64,000 nt of DNA, from NCBI RefSeq assembly GCF_004799515.1, contig NZ_SSMX01000027.1:84122-148121 (forward strand). Direction: 5' to 3'. The notes under the pieces were generated by a model that saw nothing but the letters and a program-made list of their open reading frames with translations, made no database searches and was not told the DNA's origin. Position 1 is the first letter of the stretch. Each line of letters starts with the position of its first letter. This document shows, piece by piece, positions 17,892 through 26,177 of this stretch. The position numbers were made by a program, and so were the translations under genes. This DNA is from Phenylobacterium sp. (GTDB lineage Bacteria > Pseudomonadota > Alphaproteobacteria > Caulobacterales > Caulobacteraceae).

Positions 17892-19772
17892 TCAGAACTC
17901 GTCCCAGCTGTCAGGCTGGGCCTGGTGAGTGGTCTTCAGGGCGGTCACCGGACGGTGGACGGGCTGCGGCGCAGGCGCGCTCGCCGGTGCGTTGGCGGCC
18001 TTGGGCTGAGCGCCGAGTTCGAAGCGGGCGATGAGGCGGGCGAGGGTGTCGGCCTCGCTGGTCAGCGCATGGGAGGCGGCGGTGGCCTCCTCGACCATGG
18101 CGGCGTTCTGCTGGGTCACCTGGTCCATCTGGTTGACCGCGGTGTTCACCTGCTGGAGGCCGGTGGACTGCTCCTCGGCGCTGGCGGCGATCTCGGTGAC
18201 CACCCCGTTGATCTGGGTCACCTGGGCCACGATCCGCTCCAGGACCTTGCCGGTCTCGCCCACCAGGTTGACGCCGCGGTCCACCTGTTGCGACGAGGCC
18301 GAGATCAACGCCTTGATCTCCTTCGCAGCGTCAGCGGAACGCTGGGCCAGGGCCCGCACCTCGGAAGCCACCACGGCGAAGCCGCGGCCGGCGTCGCCCG
18401 CCCGGGCGGCTTCGACGCCGGCGTTCAGCGCCAGGAGGTTGGTCTGGAAGGCGATCTCGTCGATCACCCCGATGATCTGGCTGATCTGCTGGGCGGAGGC
18501 CTCGATCTCGCTCATGGCGGCCACCGCATCGCGCACCACCACGCCGGAGCGCTCCGCATCGGCCCGCGCCGAGCCCACCGCGTCGCGCGCCTGGCCGGCG
18601 CCCTCGGCGGTCTTGCGCACCGTGGCGGTGATCTCGTCCAGCGCCGCGGCGGTCTCTTCGAGCGAGGCCGCCTGCTGCTCGGTGCGGCGCGACAGGTTGT
18701 CGGAGGCCTGGCTGATCTCGGTGGAGGCGGTGCGCACCCCGGCCGAGTTGGCCGCCACCTCGGCGATGGTGGCCTGCATCTGCTGCATGGCCGCGTTGAA
18801 GTCGGCGCGCAGCTTCTCGTAGGCCGCGGCGAAGGGCTCGGAGAGGCGGAAGGTCAGCACCCCGCCGGCCAGCCGCTCCAGGCCCTGGGCGAGGCCCTCG
18901 ACGACCTGCGACTGCTCCGCCGCCGTGGCCGCGCGCTCGGCTTCCTGCACCTTGCGCGCCTCTTCCGCCGCGCGGCGCTGCTCGGCGGCTTCCGCTTCCA
19001 GGCGGACCTTCTCGATGGCCGCGTCCTTGAAGGTCTGCACCGCGCCGGCCATCCGGCCGACCTCGTCCTTGCGGCCCACCGCCGGCACGTCCACCGCGTG
19101 ATCCCCCGAGGCCAGCTTGCCCATCGCCTCGGTCATCGCGCTGATCGGAGACGCGATCGCCCGGCTCAGCAGCCAACCCATCAGCATCGACAGCAGAATG
19201 GCCAAGGCTCCACCGATCGCCAGCGTCGCCACGGCCACGGTCTGGGTGTGCGCCTGCTGGGCGGCGCGGGCCTTCAGCGTCTTGCCCTCCTCGTCCTCGT
19301 AGGTCTTGAGCAGGGCGCGGATCTTGTTCAGCCGGCCCTTCTTGCCGAGGTCGACAAGGGCGGCCTGGTGGGTAGCCGGGTCGGCCGCCATGCGGATCTG
19401 GCCGTCCTGGTCGATGAAGATGCTGTCGACCTCCGCCTTGATCGGCTGGGTCCGGGCGGAATCCTCCGGCGCGGCCTTCATCCAGCCGGCCATGCTGGCG
19501 CGGTACTTGGTCTGCGCGCCGTCCACGGCCTTCAGGAACGACGTGTCGCCGGTGATGGCGAAGCCGCGTACGCCGTTCTGCCGCTCGATGATCTGCAGCT
19601 CCACATCGTGGGCGGCTTCGAGCTCGGCCACCTCGGCGTCGTTCTGGGCGACGGCGGTGCGGATGCTCTGCAGGTTCAGGAACAGGCCGGCGCCCATCAC
19701 GGTGACGATGGTCACCACGCCGGCGAAGCCGAGGGCGAGTTTCTTGCCGATGTTCAGGTCGTTCAGGGACAT
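17892..19772 (-). CDS. mcpA: Methyl-accepting chemotaxis protein McpA
   Basis: A 626-residue receptor. TM1 follows the start (GKKLALGFAGVVTIVTVMGAGLFL), then a CHASE3-like periplasmic helical domain (IERQNGVRGFAITGDTSF), TM2 near residue 190, a HAMP domain with ASPISAMTEAMGKLASGDH, and a long cytoplasmic coiled coil. The signalling tip reads IDEIAFQTNLLALNAGVEAARAG. The C-terminus is SWDEF, a WxxF pentapeptide of the type that tethers CheR. I choose ATG 19772 because TM1 follows directly; the frame is open to 19829. It is the first gene of the che operon. An inverted repeat lies upstream at 19854-19880. Confidence 0.94.
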   Translation of the reverse strand: MSLNDLNIGKKLALGFAGVVTIVTVMGAGLFLNLQSIRTAVAQNDAEVAELEAAHDVELQIIERQNGVRGFAITGDTSFLKAVDGAQTKYRASMAGWMKAAPEDSARTQPIKAEVDSIFIDQDGQIRMAADPATHQAALVDLGKKGRLNKIRALLKTYEDEEGKTLKARAAQQAHTQTVAVATLAIGGALAILLSMLMGWLLSRAIASPISAMTEAMGKLASGDHAVDVPAVGRKDEVGRMAGAVQTFKDAAIEKVRLEAEAAEQRRAAEEARKVQEAERAATAAEQSQVVEGLAQGLERLAGGVLTFRLSEPFAAAYEKLRADFNAAMQQMQATIAEVAANSAGVRTASTEISQASDNLSRRTEQQAASLEETAAALDEITATVRKTAEGAGQARDAVGSARADAERSGVVVRDAVAAMSEIEASAQQISQIIGVIDEIAFQTNLLALNAGVEAARAGDAGRGFAVVASEVRALAQRSADAAKEIKALISASSQQVDRGVNLVGETGKVLERIVAQVTQINGVVTEIAASAEEQSTGLQQVNTAVNQMDQVTQQNAAMVEEATAASHALTSEADTLARLIARFELGAQPKAANAPASAPAPQPVHRPVTALKTTHQAQPDSWDEF

Positions 19773-19853
19773 GGGAGGTCTCGAAAGGCGGTCCGTCCGC
19801 TCGACGGAGGTCGCCCCATTCATTCCCAAATCTGTCTGAAATATTGGTAAATG

Positions 19854-19880
19854 ATGGGAAACTGAGAATATTTCCCATCG
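19854..19880. promoter_or_regulatory. Perfect inverted repeat upstream of the che operon
   Basis: GATGGGAAA and TTTCCCATC form a 9-base perfect inverted repeat with a 9-base AT-rich spacer. It lies 16 bases beyond the stop of the XRE-cupin gene and about 82 bases upstream of mcpA. No T-run follows on either strand, so an operator is as likely as a terminator. GGGAA/TTCCC elements also recur around the XRE-cupin start. Confidence 0.45.
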
Positions 19881-19895
19881 CTCGGCCGAGGCCCC

Positions 19896-20483
19896 TCAGC
19901 CGGCTTGCGGGCCCTCGCCGGCGGCGACCAGCAGCGCCTTGGCCGGCCCCTTGGGCGCCAGCAGGAGATAGCCGGAGGCGGCGTCGAAATAGACCCCGTC
20001 GCCCGCAGCCAGGGTGAGCGGCGCATAGAGATGGCTGTGGAACTCCACCGCGCCCTCCAGCACCAGCAGATAGGCCTCGCCCTCGTGGACCACGGGCGGG
20101 CCATGCGCCTCGCGCGTCCCGGCGGTGACGGCGAGCACCAGGGGCGAGAAGCTCTTGGACAGCAGGTCCGCCGCGGCGCGCCGCCCCGACGCGGCGCCCA
20201 GGCTGACGCCCTCGCCTTCGCCCGCCCGGGTCACCGAGCGGCGGCCGGAAGGCGCCGCGGCGCTCTCGGCCTCGCGGGCCATCAGCCCTTCGAGATCGAC
20301 CTCCAGGGCCCGGCACAGCCGCACCAGCTTGTCGTAGTTCAGCGCGTTCTGGCCCAGCTCCACCCGCGACAAAGTCGAGATCGGCACGCCGCTCTGTTCA
20401 CTGAGGGTCGCCAGGCTCCAGCCGCGCGCCAGCCGCAGCTTGCGGATCGCCATCCCGGTCTTGTCCGATAGTCGCGAACGCAT
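19896..20483 (-). CDS. XRE family regulator with C-terminal cupin sensor domain
   Basis: A 195-residue two-domain regulator. Residues 8-65 form the XRE helix-turn-helix (IRKLRLARGWSLATLSEQSGVPISTLSRVELGQ). Residues about 110-190 form a cupin-like barrel with VVHEGEAYLLVLEGAVEFHSHLYAPLTLAAGDGVYFDAASGYLLL. Such HTH-cupin proteins usually sense a small metabolite and control a nearby transport or catabolic gene. It lies upstream of the che operon on the same strand, 123 bases before mcpA. ATG 20483 gives the canonical start. Whether it regulates the che genes or itself through the GGGAAA repeats is inference. Confidence 0.88.
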   Translation of the reverse strand: MRSRLSDKTGMAIRKLRLARGWSLATLSEQSGVPISTLSRVELGQNALNYDKLVRLCRALEVDLEGLMAREAESAAAPSGRRSVTRAGEGEGVSLGAASGRRAAADLLSKSFSPLVLAVTAGTREAHGPPVVHEGEAYLLVLEGAVEFHSHLYAPLTLAAGDGVYFDAASGYLLLAPKGPAKALLVAAGEGPQAG

Positions 20484-20581
20484 TCCCGCCAATTTCCCAA
20501 GCCCGTGAGTCGGCGGCGGAAGCCTAGGGTGATTTCCCGGCGCGCGCGACCGGTTGCGGACCCCAGGCGCGGGGTCAGGGT

Positions 20582-20890
20582 TCAGGCGGTGACGTTCAGC
20601 CGTTGTCCGAGGCCGGAGGATGTCTGGACCGCGGCCGGCGAGGCCGCGCTCGCCGACACGTTGGCGAACGCGCCGCCAAAGGTCACCGCCGGGGTCTGGT
20701 CGTTGGAGGAAACCGGTTTCGTCTGGCCGGGCTTGGGCGGCTCGTCCTTGGCGTCGACGCCGTAGGGGCCGGCTTTGGGGTCGGACGGGTCGATGTGCTT
20801 TTTGGCTTCGTCGACCTGCTGGCAGTTCTTGCAGGAAAAGCCATTGACGATCACCGGCGTCGGATAGTTCACGGTGCTGACGGTTGTCAT
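20582..20890 (-). CDS. Hypothetical protein with CxxC motif
   Basis: A 102-residue protein of unknown function. The only conserved-looking element is VNGFSCKNCQQVDEAKKHIDP at about residues 14-34, whose CKNC pair could bind metal or form a disulfide. The rest is rich in Pro, Ser, Ala and Thr and looks flexible, including a repeated KPGQTKPVSSNDQTPAV-like stretch and a VTFGGAF segment. No signal peptide is evident. It is divergent from the YeiH-type exporter with 97 bases between starts. Proteins of this look are found in Caulobacter relatives, but I cannot assign a role. Confidence 0.7.
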   Translation of the reverse strand: MTTVSTVNYPTPVIVNGFSCKNCQQVDEAKKHIDPSDPKAGPYGVDAKDEPPKPGQTKPVSSNDQTPAVTFGGAFANVSASAASPAAVQTSSGLGQRLNVTA

Positions 20891-20987
20891 CGCGCGTCCT
20901 TCTGACCGCCCTTCGGCCTCGCACCCTATTCGCGAAGCTGAACAATTCGGTTACTGGGCGCGCACAGCAGATGCGGAACGAGGCGTC

Positions 20988-22082
20988 ATGATCATCCGGG
21001 ATATCGACACCGACGCCCACGCCGCCCACGAGATGTTCCAGTCCTTCGAGGGCATGGAAGGCCTGCCGGTCGCGGCCCCGGCGCGCAAGCAGCTCAGCAT
21101 CGAAGGCTTCGCGCGCTCCGTCTATCCGGGCCTCCTGGTGGCGATCACCATCGCGCTCGCCGCCGACTGGCTGGCCGGCCACTACAAGGCGCCGGTGATG
21201 CTGTTCTCGCTGCTGTTCGGCATGACCTTCCACTTCCTGCACGAGGAAGGCCGCTGCGTGGCCGGGATCGAGTTCGCCTCCAAGGCGGTGTTGCGGACCG
21301 GCGTGGCCCTGCTGGGCGCGCGGATCACCGCCCAGCAGATCGCAGCCCTTGGCCCCGTGCCCATCGCCATGGTGGTGGCCGGCGTCACCACCACGGTGCT
21401 GATCGGCCTGTTGCTGGCCCGCGTGCTGGGCCTCAGCCGCTCTTTCGGGACGCTGTCGGGCGGCGCGGTCGGCATCTGCGGCGCCTCGGCGGCGCTCGCC
21501 ATCGCCTCGGTCCTGCCCAAGACCAAGGAGAGCGAGCGCGACGTGATCCTGGCCGTGGTGGTGGTCACCGGCCTCTCGACCATCGCCATGATCCTCTATC
21601 CGATGCTGGTCACCGCCATCGGCCTGGACAACCAGCGCGCCGGCTTCTTCCTGGGCGGCACCATCCACGACGTGGCCCAGGTGGTGGGCGCGGGCTACAC
21701 CATCTCCCAGAAGACCGGCGACATCGCCACCTATGTGAAGCTCCTGCGGGTGGCCATGCTGCTGCCGGTGGTAGGGACCATCGCGCTCGTCCTGTCGCGC
21801 GGCGCGGGCGGGCTGAAGAGCGCCAAGGTGCCGCTGCCCTGGTTCCTGTTCGGCTTCGCCGCCCTGGTGGCGATGAACAGCCTGGGCTTCCTGCCCAAGG
21901 CCGCCGTCGACGGCGCCACCGACATCTCCCGCTGGTGCCTGGTGGTGGCGATCGCCGCGCTCGGCATGAAGACCTCGTTCAAGGCCCTGATCGCCGCCGG
22001 CTGGCGGCCGATCGCAGTCATGGTGCTGGAGACCGCCTGGATCGCGGGCCTGGTGCTGGCGGTGGTCGAGTTCGCGACCTGA
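20988..22082 (+). CDS. YeiH/UPF0324 family putative sulfate exporter
   Basis: A 364-residue inner-membrane protein with about ten hydrophobic segments after a soluble 40-residue leader. Family landmarks are VMLFSLLFGMTFHFL, TGVALLGARI, the GTLSGGAVGICGASAALAIASVLP helix pair, and FFLGGTIHDVAQVVGAGYTIS. The YeiH family is annotated as putative sulfate exporters; transport is not demonstrated for most members. ATG 20988 is preceded by GGAACGAGG and gives the expected length. It converges with the small secreted protein gene at 22100 (17 bases apart). Confidence 0.9.
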   Translation: MIIRDIDTDAHAAHEMFQSFEGMEGLPVAAPARKQLSIEGFARSVYPGLLVAITIALAADWLAGHYKAPVMLFSLLFGMTFHFLHEEGRCVAGIEFASKAVLRTGVALLGARITAQQIAALGPVPIAMVVAGVTTTVLIGLLLARVLGLSRSFGTLSGGAVGICGASAALAIASVLPKTKESERDVILAVVVVTGLSTIAMILYPMLVTAIGLDNQRAGFFLGGTIHDVAQVVGAGYTISQKTGDIATYVKLLRVAMLLPVVGTIALVLSRGAGGLKSAKVPLPWFLFGFAALVAMNSLGFLPKAAVDGATDISRWCLVVAIAALGMKTSFKALIAAGWRPIAVMVLETAWIAGLVLAVVEFAT

Positions 22083-22099
22083 TCCGAGCCGCGGAATGC

Positions 22100-22444
22100 T
22101 TATCCGCCCCACTCGGCGACCTGGGCCTGGGCGTGCAGGGTCTTGCAGGCGCCCTTCAGCCGCAGCTGGTGATAGTCCAGACAGCGAAAAGCGGCGTCGC
22201 CGGTCTTGCCGGCGCAATAGGTCTTCAGTTCTTCCGAACAGACGTTGAGCACCACATGGCGCAGGGTCTGGGCCTCGGTCTGTTCCCTTTGCTGGAAGGG
22301 CTCGCCTAGTCCGCCGGCCGCCGATCCATGGCTGGTTGGGGGCATGCCGCCGGTCCCACCGACACCCGGCGGACCGCCCACCTGCGCCAAGGCGCCGGCG
22401 CCGAAGGCGAGGAGGGCGATGGCGAAGGGCAGGACAAGCTTCAT
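22100..22444 (-). CDS. Small secreted protein, four-cysteine tail
   Basis: A 114-residue protein that begins with a clear signal peptide (MKLVLPFAIALLAFGAGALAQ). A Gly/Pro-rich linker follows, then a C-terminal helical region with four cysteines (NVCSEELKTYCAGKTGDAAFRCLDYHQLRLKGACKTL), likely two disulfides in the periplasm. Spacing of the cysteines is reminiscent of Cys-rich-repeat (GLG1-like) domains, but I do not recognise it confidently. It lies alone between two convergent or tandem neighbours; the aldehyde dehydrogenase ends upstream at 22503 on the same strand. Confidence 0.75.
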   Translation of the reverse strand: MKLVLPFAIALLAFGAGALAQVGGPPGVGGTGGMPPTSHGSAAGGLGEPFQQREQTEAQTLRHVVLNVCSEELKTYCAGKTGDAAFRCLDYHQLRLKGACKTLHAQAQVAEWGG

Positions 22445-22502
22445 CCCTGCAAGCCTGTCCCCGGTGTTTTTCGCAATTGTTGCAGCCCGACGCCGCCCCG
22501 CC

Positions 22503-23915
22503 TTACTCCGCGCCGCCCTTGGGCCGCGGCTCCGCATGCACCAGCACGGTCTTGATGTTCACGAACTCGTGGATGCCGAAGTCGGCGCATTCGCGGCCGT
22601 AGCCGGAGTGCTTCACCCCGCCGAACGGCAGGCGCGAGTCGGACCGGACGTTCTGGTTCACGAAGCTCATGCCGGCCTCCAGCTCCTCGGTGGCGATGCG
22701 CTCGCCGCGGGCCAGGTCGCCGGTCAGGACGCCGGAGCCCAGGCCGAAGGGGCTGTCGTTGGCGATGCGGATGGCGTCGGCCTCGTCCTTGGCCTCGATC
22801 ACCGCGGCGACCGGGCCAAACACCTCGTCGTCGTGCGCCGGCATCCCGGCCTTGACCCCGCCCAGCACCGTGGCCGGATACCAGGCGCCGGGCTTGTCGG
22901 GGACCTCGCCGCCCAGCAGGACGCGGGCGCCCTTGGCGACGCTGTCCGTGACCTGCTTGTGGATGCCGTCGCGGGCCGCGACGCTCTCCATCGGACCGAG
23001 CCTGGTCGCCTCCTCGCGGGGGTCGCCCATCTGGAAGGCTCCCATGGCCTTGACCAGTTCCTGCTCGAAGGCCTCGCGCACCTCGGCCACCACGATGAAC
23101 CGCTTGCCGGCGATGCAGCTCTGGCCGCCGTTGACCATCCGCGCGGCGGCGGCGATCTCGGCGGCGGCGGGGATGTCGGCGTCCTCCAGCACCAGATAGG
23201 CGTCGCTGCCCCCCAGCTCGAGCACGCATTTCTTCAGGACGCCGCCCGCCTGGCTCGCCACCTGCTGGCCCGCGCCGACGCTGCCGGTCAGGCTGACGGC
23301 GGAGATGGCGTCGTCTTCGATCACCGCGCGCACCTCGCGGCTGGGGATCATCAGGGTGCGGAAGACGTCCTTCGGGAAGCCCGCCTCGCGGAACACGTCC
23401 TCGATGGCCAGAGCGCAGCCCGGCACGTTGCTGGCGTGCTTCAGCACCGCGGTGTTGCCGGCCATCAGCGTCGGCGCGGCGAAGCGGAACACCTGCCAGA
23501 AGGGGAAATTCCACGGCATCACCGCCAGGATGGTCCCCATGGGCCGGAACGCGACCTTGGCCTTTGGGCCGCCCATGTCGATCGGCCGCTCGGCCAGGAA
23601 GGCCATGGCGTGCTCGGCGTAGTAGTCGCAATGGGCGGCGCACTTCTCGACCTCGGCGCGGCCCTCGGTCAGGGTCTTGCCCATCTCCTCGGTCATCAGC
23701 CGGCAGAACTCCGCCTGGCGGGCGCGCAACACCGCGCCGGCCCGGCGCATCATCCGCGCCCGTTCGGCCAGGTCGGCGGTCCGCCAGCCCGCGAAGGCCT
23801 CGCGGACGCGCCGGGCGATGGCCAGCGCCTCCTCCGTCGTGTGGCCGGGATAGCTACGGCCCGGCGTGGCGGTGGCCGGATCCGTGGCCTGGAAGGTGGG
23901 TTGCCGCATGTCCAT
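22503..23915 (-). CDS. NAD(P)-dependent aldehyde dehydrogenase, succinate-semialdehyde type
   Basis: A 470-residue aldehyde dehydrogenase. The oxyanion region MPWNFPFWQVFR, Glu233 in CVLELGGSDAYLVL and catalytic Cys267 in NGGQSCIAGKRF are all present. The closest subfamily look is GabD/Sad-type succinate-semialdehyde dehydrogenase, which converts succinate semialdehyde to succinate; several related dehydrogenases share these motifs, so the substrate is not certain. Length is typical. It is followed on the same strand by the small secreted protein gene and preceded by the epimerase gene, 78 bases away. Confidence 0.9.
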   Translation of the reverse strand: MDMRQPTFQATDPATATPGRSYPGHTTEEALAIARRVREAFAGWRTADLAERARMMRRAGAVLRARQAEFCRLMTEEMGKTLTEGRAEVEKCAAHCDYYAEHAMAFLAERPIDMGGPKAKVAFRPMGTILAVMPWNFPFWQVFRFAAPTLMAGNTAVLKHASNVPGCALAIEDVFREAGFPKDVFRTLMIPSREVRAVIEDDAISAVSLTGSVGAGQQVASQAGGVLKKCVLELGGSDAYLVLEDADIPAAAEIAAAARMVNGGQSCIAGKRFIVVAEVREAFEQELVKAMGAFQMGDPREEATRLGPMESVAARDGIHKQVTDSVAKGARVLLGGEVPDKPGAWYPATVLGGVKAGMPAHDDEVFGPVAAVIEAKDEADAIRIANDSPFGLGSGVLTGDLARGERIATEELEAGMSFVNQNVRSDSRLPFGGVKHSGYGRECADFGIHEFVNIKTVLVHAEPRPKGGAE

Positions 23916-23993
23916 GGTCTGGCTCCTGGCGCGCCTATAGCCTGCCCCCGTTCCGCTGAACCGCTCAAGCGGCGGGCGGTTGCACCGGCCGGC

Positions 23994-25112
23994 TCAGGCC
24001 GCGGCTTCCGCCCGCGACGTCAGCTCCAGGATCGCGACAATCAGATGATAGAAGGAGGTCGCCGGCGCCGGCTCCTCCACGAAGGTCCCGTCGGGCTTCA
24101 GCTTGTCGCGCCAGGCGCCGCGGGCGGGCGTGTCGAGGTATTGCGCCAGGCCCTCCGCCGCGCGCAGGCCCTGCTGGGCGTCGCCCAGCGCCATCGCCGC
24201 CTTCAGATGTTCGGTCTGCGGCCACAGGCGCGCGCTGCCGTCGCGGACGGAGAAGTCCTCCCAGAGCGCGTTCACGGCCACGCCGCGCTGGGGATCCACG
24301 CCCTTCAGCCCGTTCTCGAACAGCCGCCGGGCCGCGGCCAGCGCGTCGCCGCGGCCGCGCGCGCGGCCCCAGCGGTCCAGCAGCCAGGCCCATTCGAACT
24401 GATGGCCCGGCTCGACCAGGCCGCCTTCGCCCTTCAGCGCCCGCCATTCGCCGTCGAAGAACTCTCGCAGGAGACCCGTCTCGGGATCGATGAAGCGGGT
24501 CAGCGCCAGTGTCGCGATATCGTCGGAGAAGGTCCGCCAGGAAGCGTCGCCGACCGCCTCCCAGGCCATGGCGCTCTCGAACAGATGCATGTGGCAGTTG
24601 GCCTGGAAGGGATGCGGGCCGTTCTCCTTGAAGCCGCCGCCGGGCGTGCGCCGCGGCTGCAGGGCCGCCAGCACCTGCTTGGCGCCGCGCTCCAGGCCGC
24701 CGGCCGCCGGGTCCAACGCCATCAGCGCCGCCATGGCCAGGAGCACGAAAGCCTGCTCGTAGTTGTCCGCCTCGCCGTCCAGCACCGTCCCGTCGGCGGC
24801 GCAGCGGTTGCGGAAGAGGCCGTCGGGCCGCCGGTAAGCCGCCACGAAGCGCGCCCAGCCCTTGCGCGCCGTCGCCAGCCACGCCTCGCCATAGCCCGCG
24901 CCCGCGGCGCTGGCGAAGACGAACACCTGGCGGGCCTGGGCGCGGGCGCGGCGCGGCGCCTCGATCGGCTGGCCCTCGACACTGAGCTGCTCCTGGAAAA
25001 GCCCGCCCACGGGATCGACGCCGGCGTCGGCCCACAGCGGCAGGGCGGCCTCGCCCAGCCAGGATTCGAACCAGGCGGCGGCGGCGGAAAGAGTGTCGAA
25101 CCTCGGAGGCAT
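23994..25112 (-). CDS. AGE family epimerase/isomerase (N-acylglucosamine 2-epimerase-like)
   Basis: A 372-residue protein with the alpha-toroid pattern of the N-acylglucosamine 2-epimerase / mannose isomerase family: RARAQARQVFVFASAAG, RNRCAADGTVLDGEADNYEQAFVLLAMA, NCHMHLFESAMAWEA, and PGHQFEWAWLLDRWGRARG with its catalytic-type His. The YdfL-like mannose-6-phosphate isomerase or aldose-ketose isomerase subgroup is possible. It probably interconverts sugars or amino sugars in the cytoplasm. Length fits the family (about 390). It is followed downstream on the same strand by the aldehyde dehydrogenase but without overlap, so joint regulation is uncertain. Confidence 0.87.
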   Translation of the reverse strand: MPPRFDTLSAAAAWFESWLGEAALPLWADAGVDPVGGLFQEQLSVEGQPIEAPRRARAQARQVFVFASAAGAGYGEAWLATARKGWARFVAAYRRPDGLFRNRCAADGTVLDGEADNYEQAFVLLAMAALMALDPAAGGLERGAKQVLAALQPRRTPGGGFKENGPHPFQANCHMHLFESAMAWEAVGDASWRTFSDDIATLALTRFIDPETGLLREFFDGEWRALKGEGGLVEPGHQFEWAWLLDRWGRARGRGDALAAARRLFENGLKGVDPQRGVAVNALWEDFSVRDGSARLWPQTEHLKAAMALGDAQQGLRAAEGLAQYLDTPARGAWRDKLKPDGTFVEEPAPATSFYHLIVAILELTSRAEAAA

Positions 25113-25172
25113 CCGGCCTTATGGCGGATTCTTGCGGCCTAAGTCAGGCGTTGCTTTGGCTACGGTGAGGCT

Positions 25173-25424
25173 TCAGGCGTCGTGGCCGCGCGCGGCGTGG
25201 GCCACGTGGAACGACCCGGAATGCGACAGCACGATCCAGTCGCCGCAGCGCGCCACCACGGGGCCCTCTGGCGTGCGCACCTGCACCGCCGCGCCTTCGA
25301 TCACCGCGCAGGCCTCCTCGCCGAGCCAACTCCAGAGCGTGCGCCAGCCCCGGGCGTCGCTGGGCGGCGGCACGCGCAGGGCCGCGCCGTGGTCGAAGGG
25401 CGGATGGAGGCGGATCGGTCGCAT
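25173..25424 (-). CDS. Small hypothetical protein
   Basis: An 83-residue protein with a compact sequence rich in Trp, His and Val. The segment GDWIVLSHSGSFHVAHA resembles the GDWIV...GEFY pattern seen in small phage and plasmid proteins with a beta-barrel-like (PGDYG-type) fold, but the match is weak. No signal peptide or membrane segment is visible. It lies 60 bases upstream of the epimerase gene on the same strand, so it may share its transcript. I do not know its function. Confidence 0.6.
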   Translation of the reverse strand: MRPIRLHPPFDHGAALRVPPPSDARGWRTLWSWLGEEACAVIEGAAVQVRTPEGPVVARCGDWIVLSHSGSFHVAHAARGHDA

Positions 25425-25645
25425 GAAGCTCTAAGGAACCCTTGGGCTGGCGGCGTCTAATCAGGCTCCTGAGTCGCGTCTGTTTCGGTCACCAAGTGCT
25501 TAACCGCGGCCGGGTCCCGCAAAGGCCCGACAGCCGCCCGCCGGGACTCGCCGCCGAGCCCCCAAGGCCGCCGCCGCTCATGGCTAAGGTTGCAATTTGT
25601 CGCACCCGACGGTCGCAGACGGTCTTTTCATCGAGAAAATTCATG

Positions 25646-25663
25646 CCTTAACCTATATTAAGG
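25646..25663. promoter_or_regulatory. Candidate operator dyad upstream of XRE gene
   Basis: CCTTAA-CCTATA-TTAAGG forms a perfect six-base inverted repeat with a six-base AT spacer about 60 bases upstream of the XRE start at 25723. The TTAA-N6-TTAA core is one base short of the CtrA spacing. It may be the autoregulatory site or core promoter of the XRE gene. The rest of 25425-25640 shows no gene or structure that I can support. Confidence 0.3.
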
Positions 25664-25722
25664 GCGTTGAACGGGGTCCGGGGGGACATCGGCCCGTGCA
25701 GAACTTCGCCGGGGAGAAGGAA

Positions 25723-26148
25723 TTGACGGAACTGTCAACGAAGGCGCCGGACCCGATGGATGTGGCTTTGGGCGCCGCCGTCAGGATCCGCCGCCGGACG
25801 CTGGGCATCTCGCAGGAGGCGCTGGCCGAACAATGCGGGGTCAGTTTCCAGCAGATCCAGAAATACGAGAACGGCGCGAACCGGATTTCCTTCTCGCGCC
25901 TGGTGCAGATCGCCCGCGCCCTGCAGTGCCGGGTGGTCGACCTGATGGACGTGCTGGACGGCCCGGACCGCGAAGCCACTGGCGACCTCGACCTCCTGAC
26001 CCGCATGCGCACGCCGGGCGCCCTGGAGCTGCTGGCGGCCTATGAGCAGATGGGCCCCGAGGCCCGCACGTCGCTGGTCGGCCTGCTGCGCGCCGTCACC
26101 AGCCAAGGCGCCGATAGCCTGCCGGCCAAGAGCCGCCAGATCGCCTAG
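25723..26148 (+). CDS. XRE family transcriptional regulator
   Basis: A 141-residue regulator of the alphaproteobacterial single-domain XRE type. The helix-turn-helix runs MDVALGAAVRIRRRTLGISQEALAEQCGVSFQQIQKYENGANRIS. A helical C-terminal part without a ligand motif follows. I select TTG 25723 because GGGGAG lies six bases before it and because homologues have a short lead ahead of the PMDV motif; GTG 25696 and ATG 25756 are alternatives. Genes of this type usually regulate stress or cell-cycle-linked functions. The neighbours give no clue to its target. Confidence 0.85.
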   Translation: MTELSTKAPDPMDVALGAAVRIRRRTLGISQEALAEQCGVSFQQIQKYENGANRISFSRLVQIARALQCRVVDLMDVLDGPDREATGDLDLLTRMRTPGALELLAAYEQMGPEARTSLVGLLRAVTSQGADSLPAKSRQIA

Positions 26149-26177
26149 GCCTGCAAAAAAACGCGAGGAGCTAGGCC

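Noticed and set aside
24000..24060. Possible CRISPR or direct-repeat array
   Set aside because: No regularly spaced direct repeats were found here or elsewhere; the window's repeats are inverted or dispersed.
22245..25142. Very long open frame on the plus strand opposite the aldehyde dehydrogenase and epimerase genes
   Set aside because: It is antisense to two clear enzyme genes; its product is low-complexity and rich in Gly, Ala, Arg and His, as expected from high third-position GC.
25640..25670. Full CtrA-binding site in front of the XRE gene
   Set aside because: Spacing between the two TTAA halves is six bases rather than seven, so it is listed only as a dyad.
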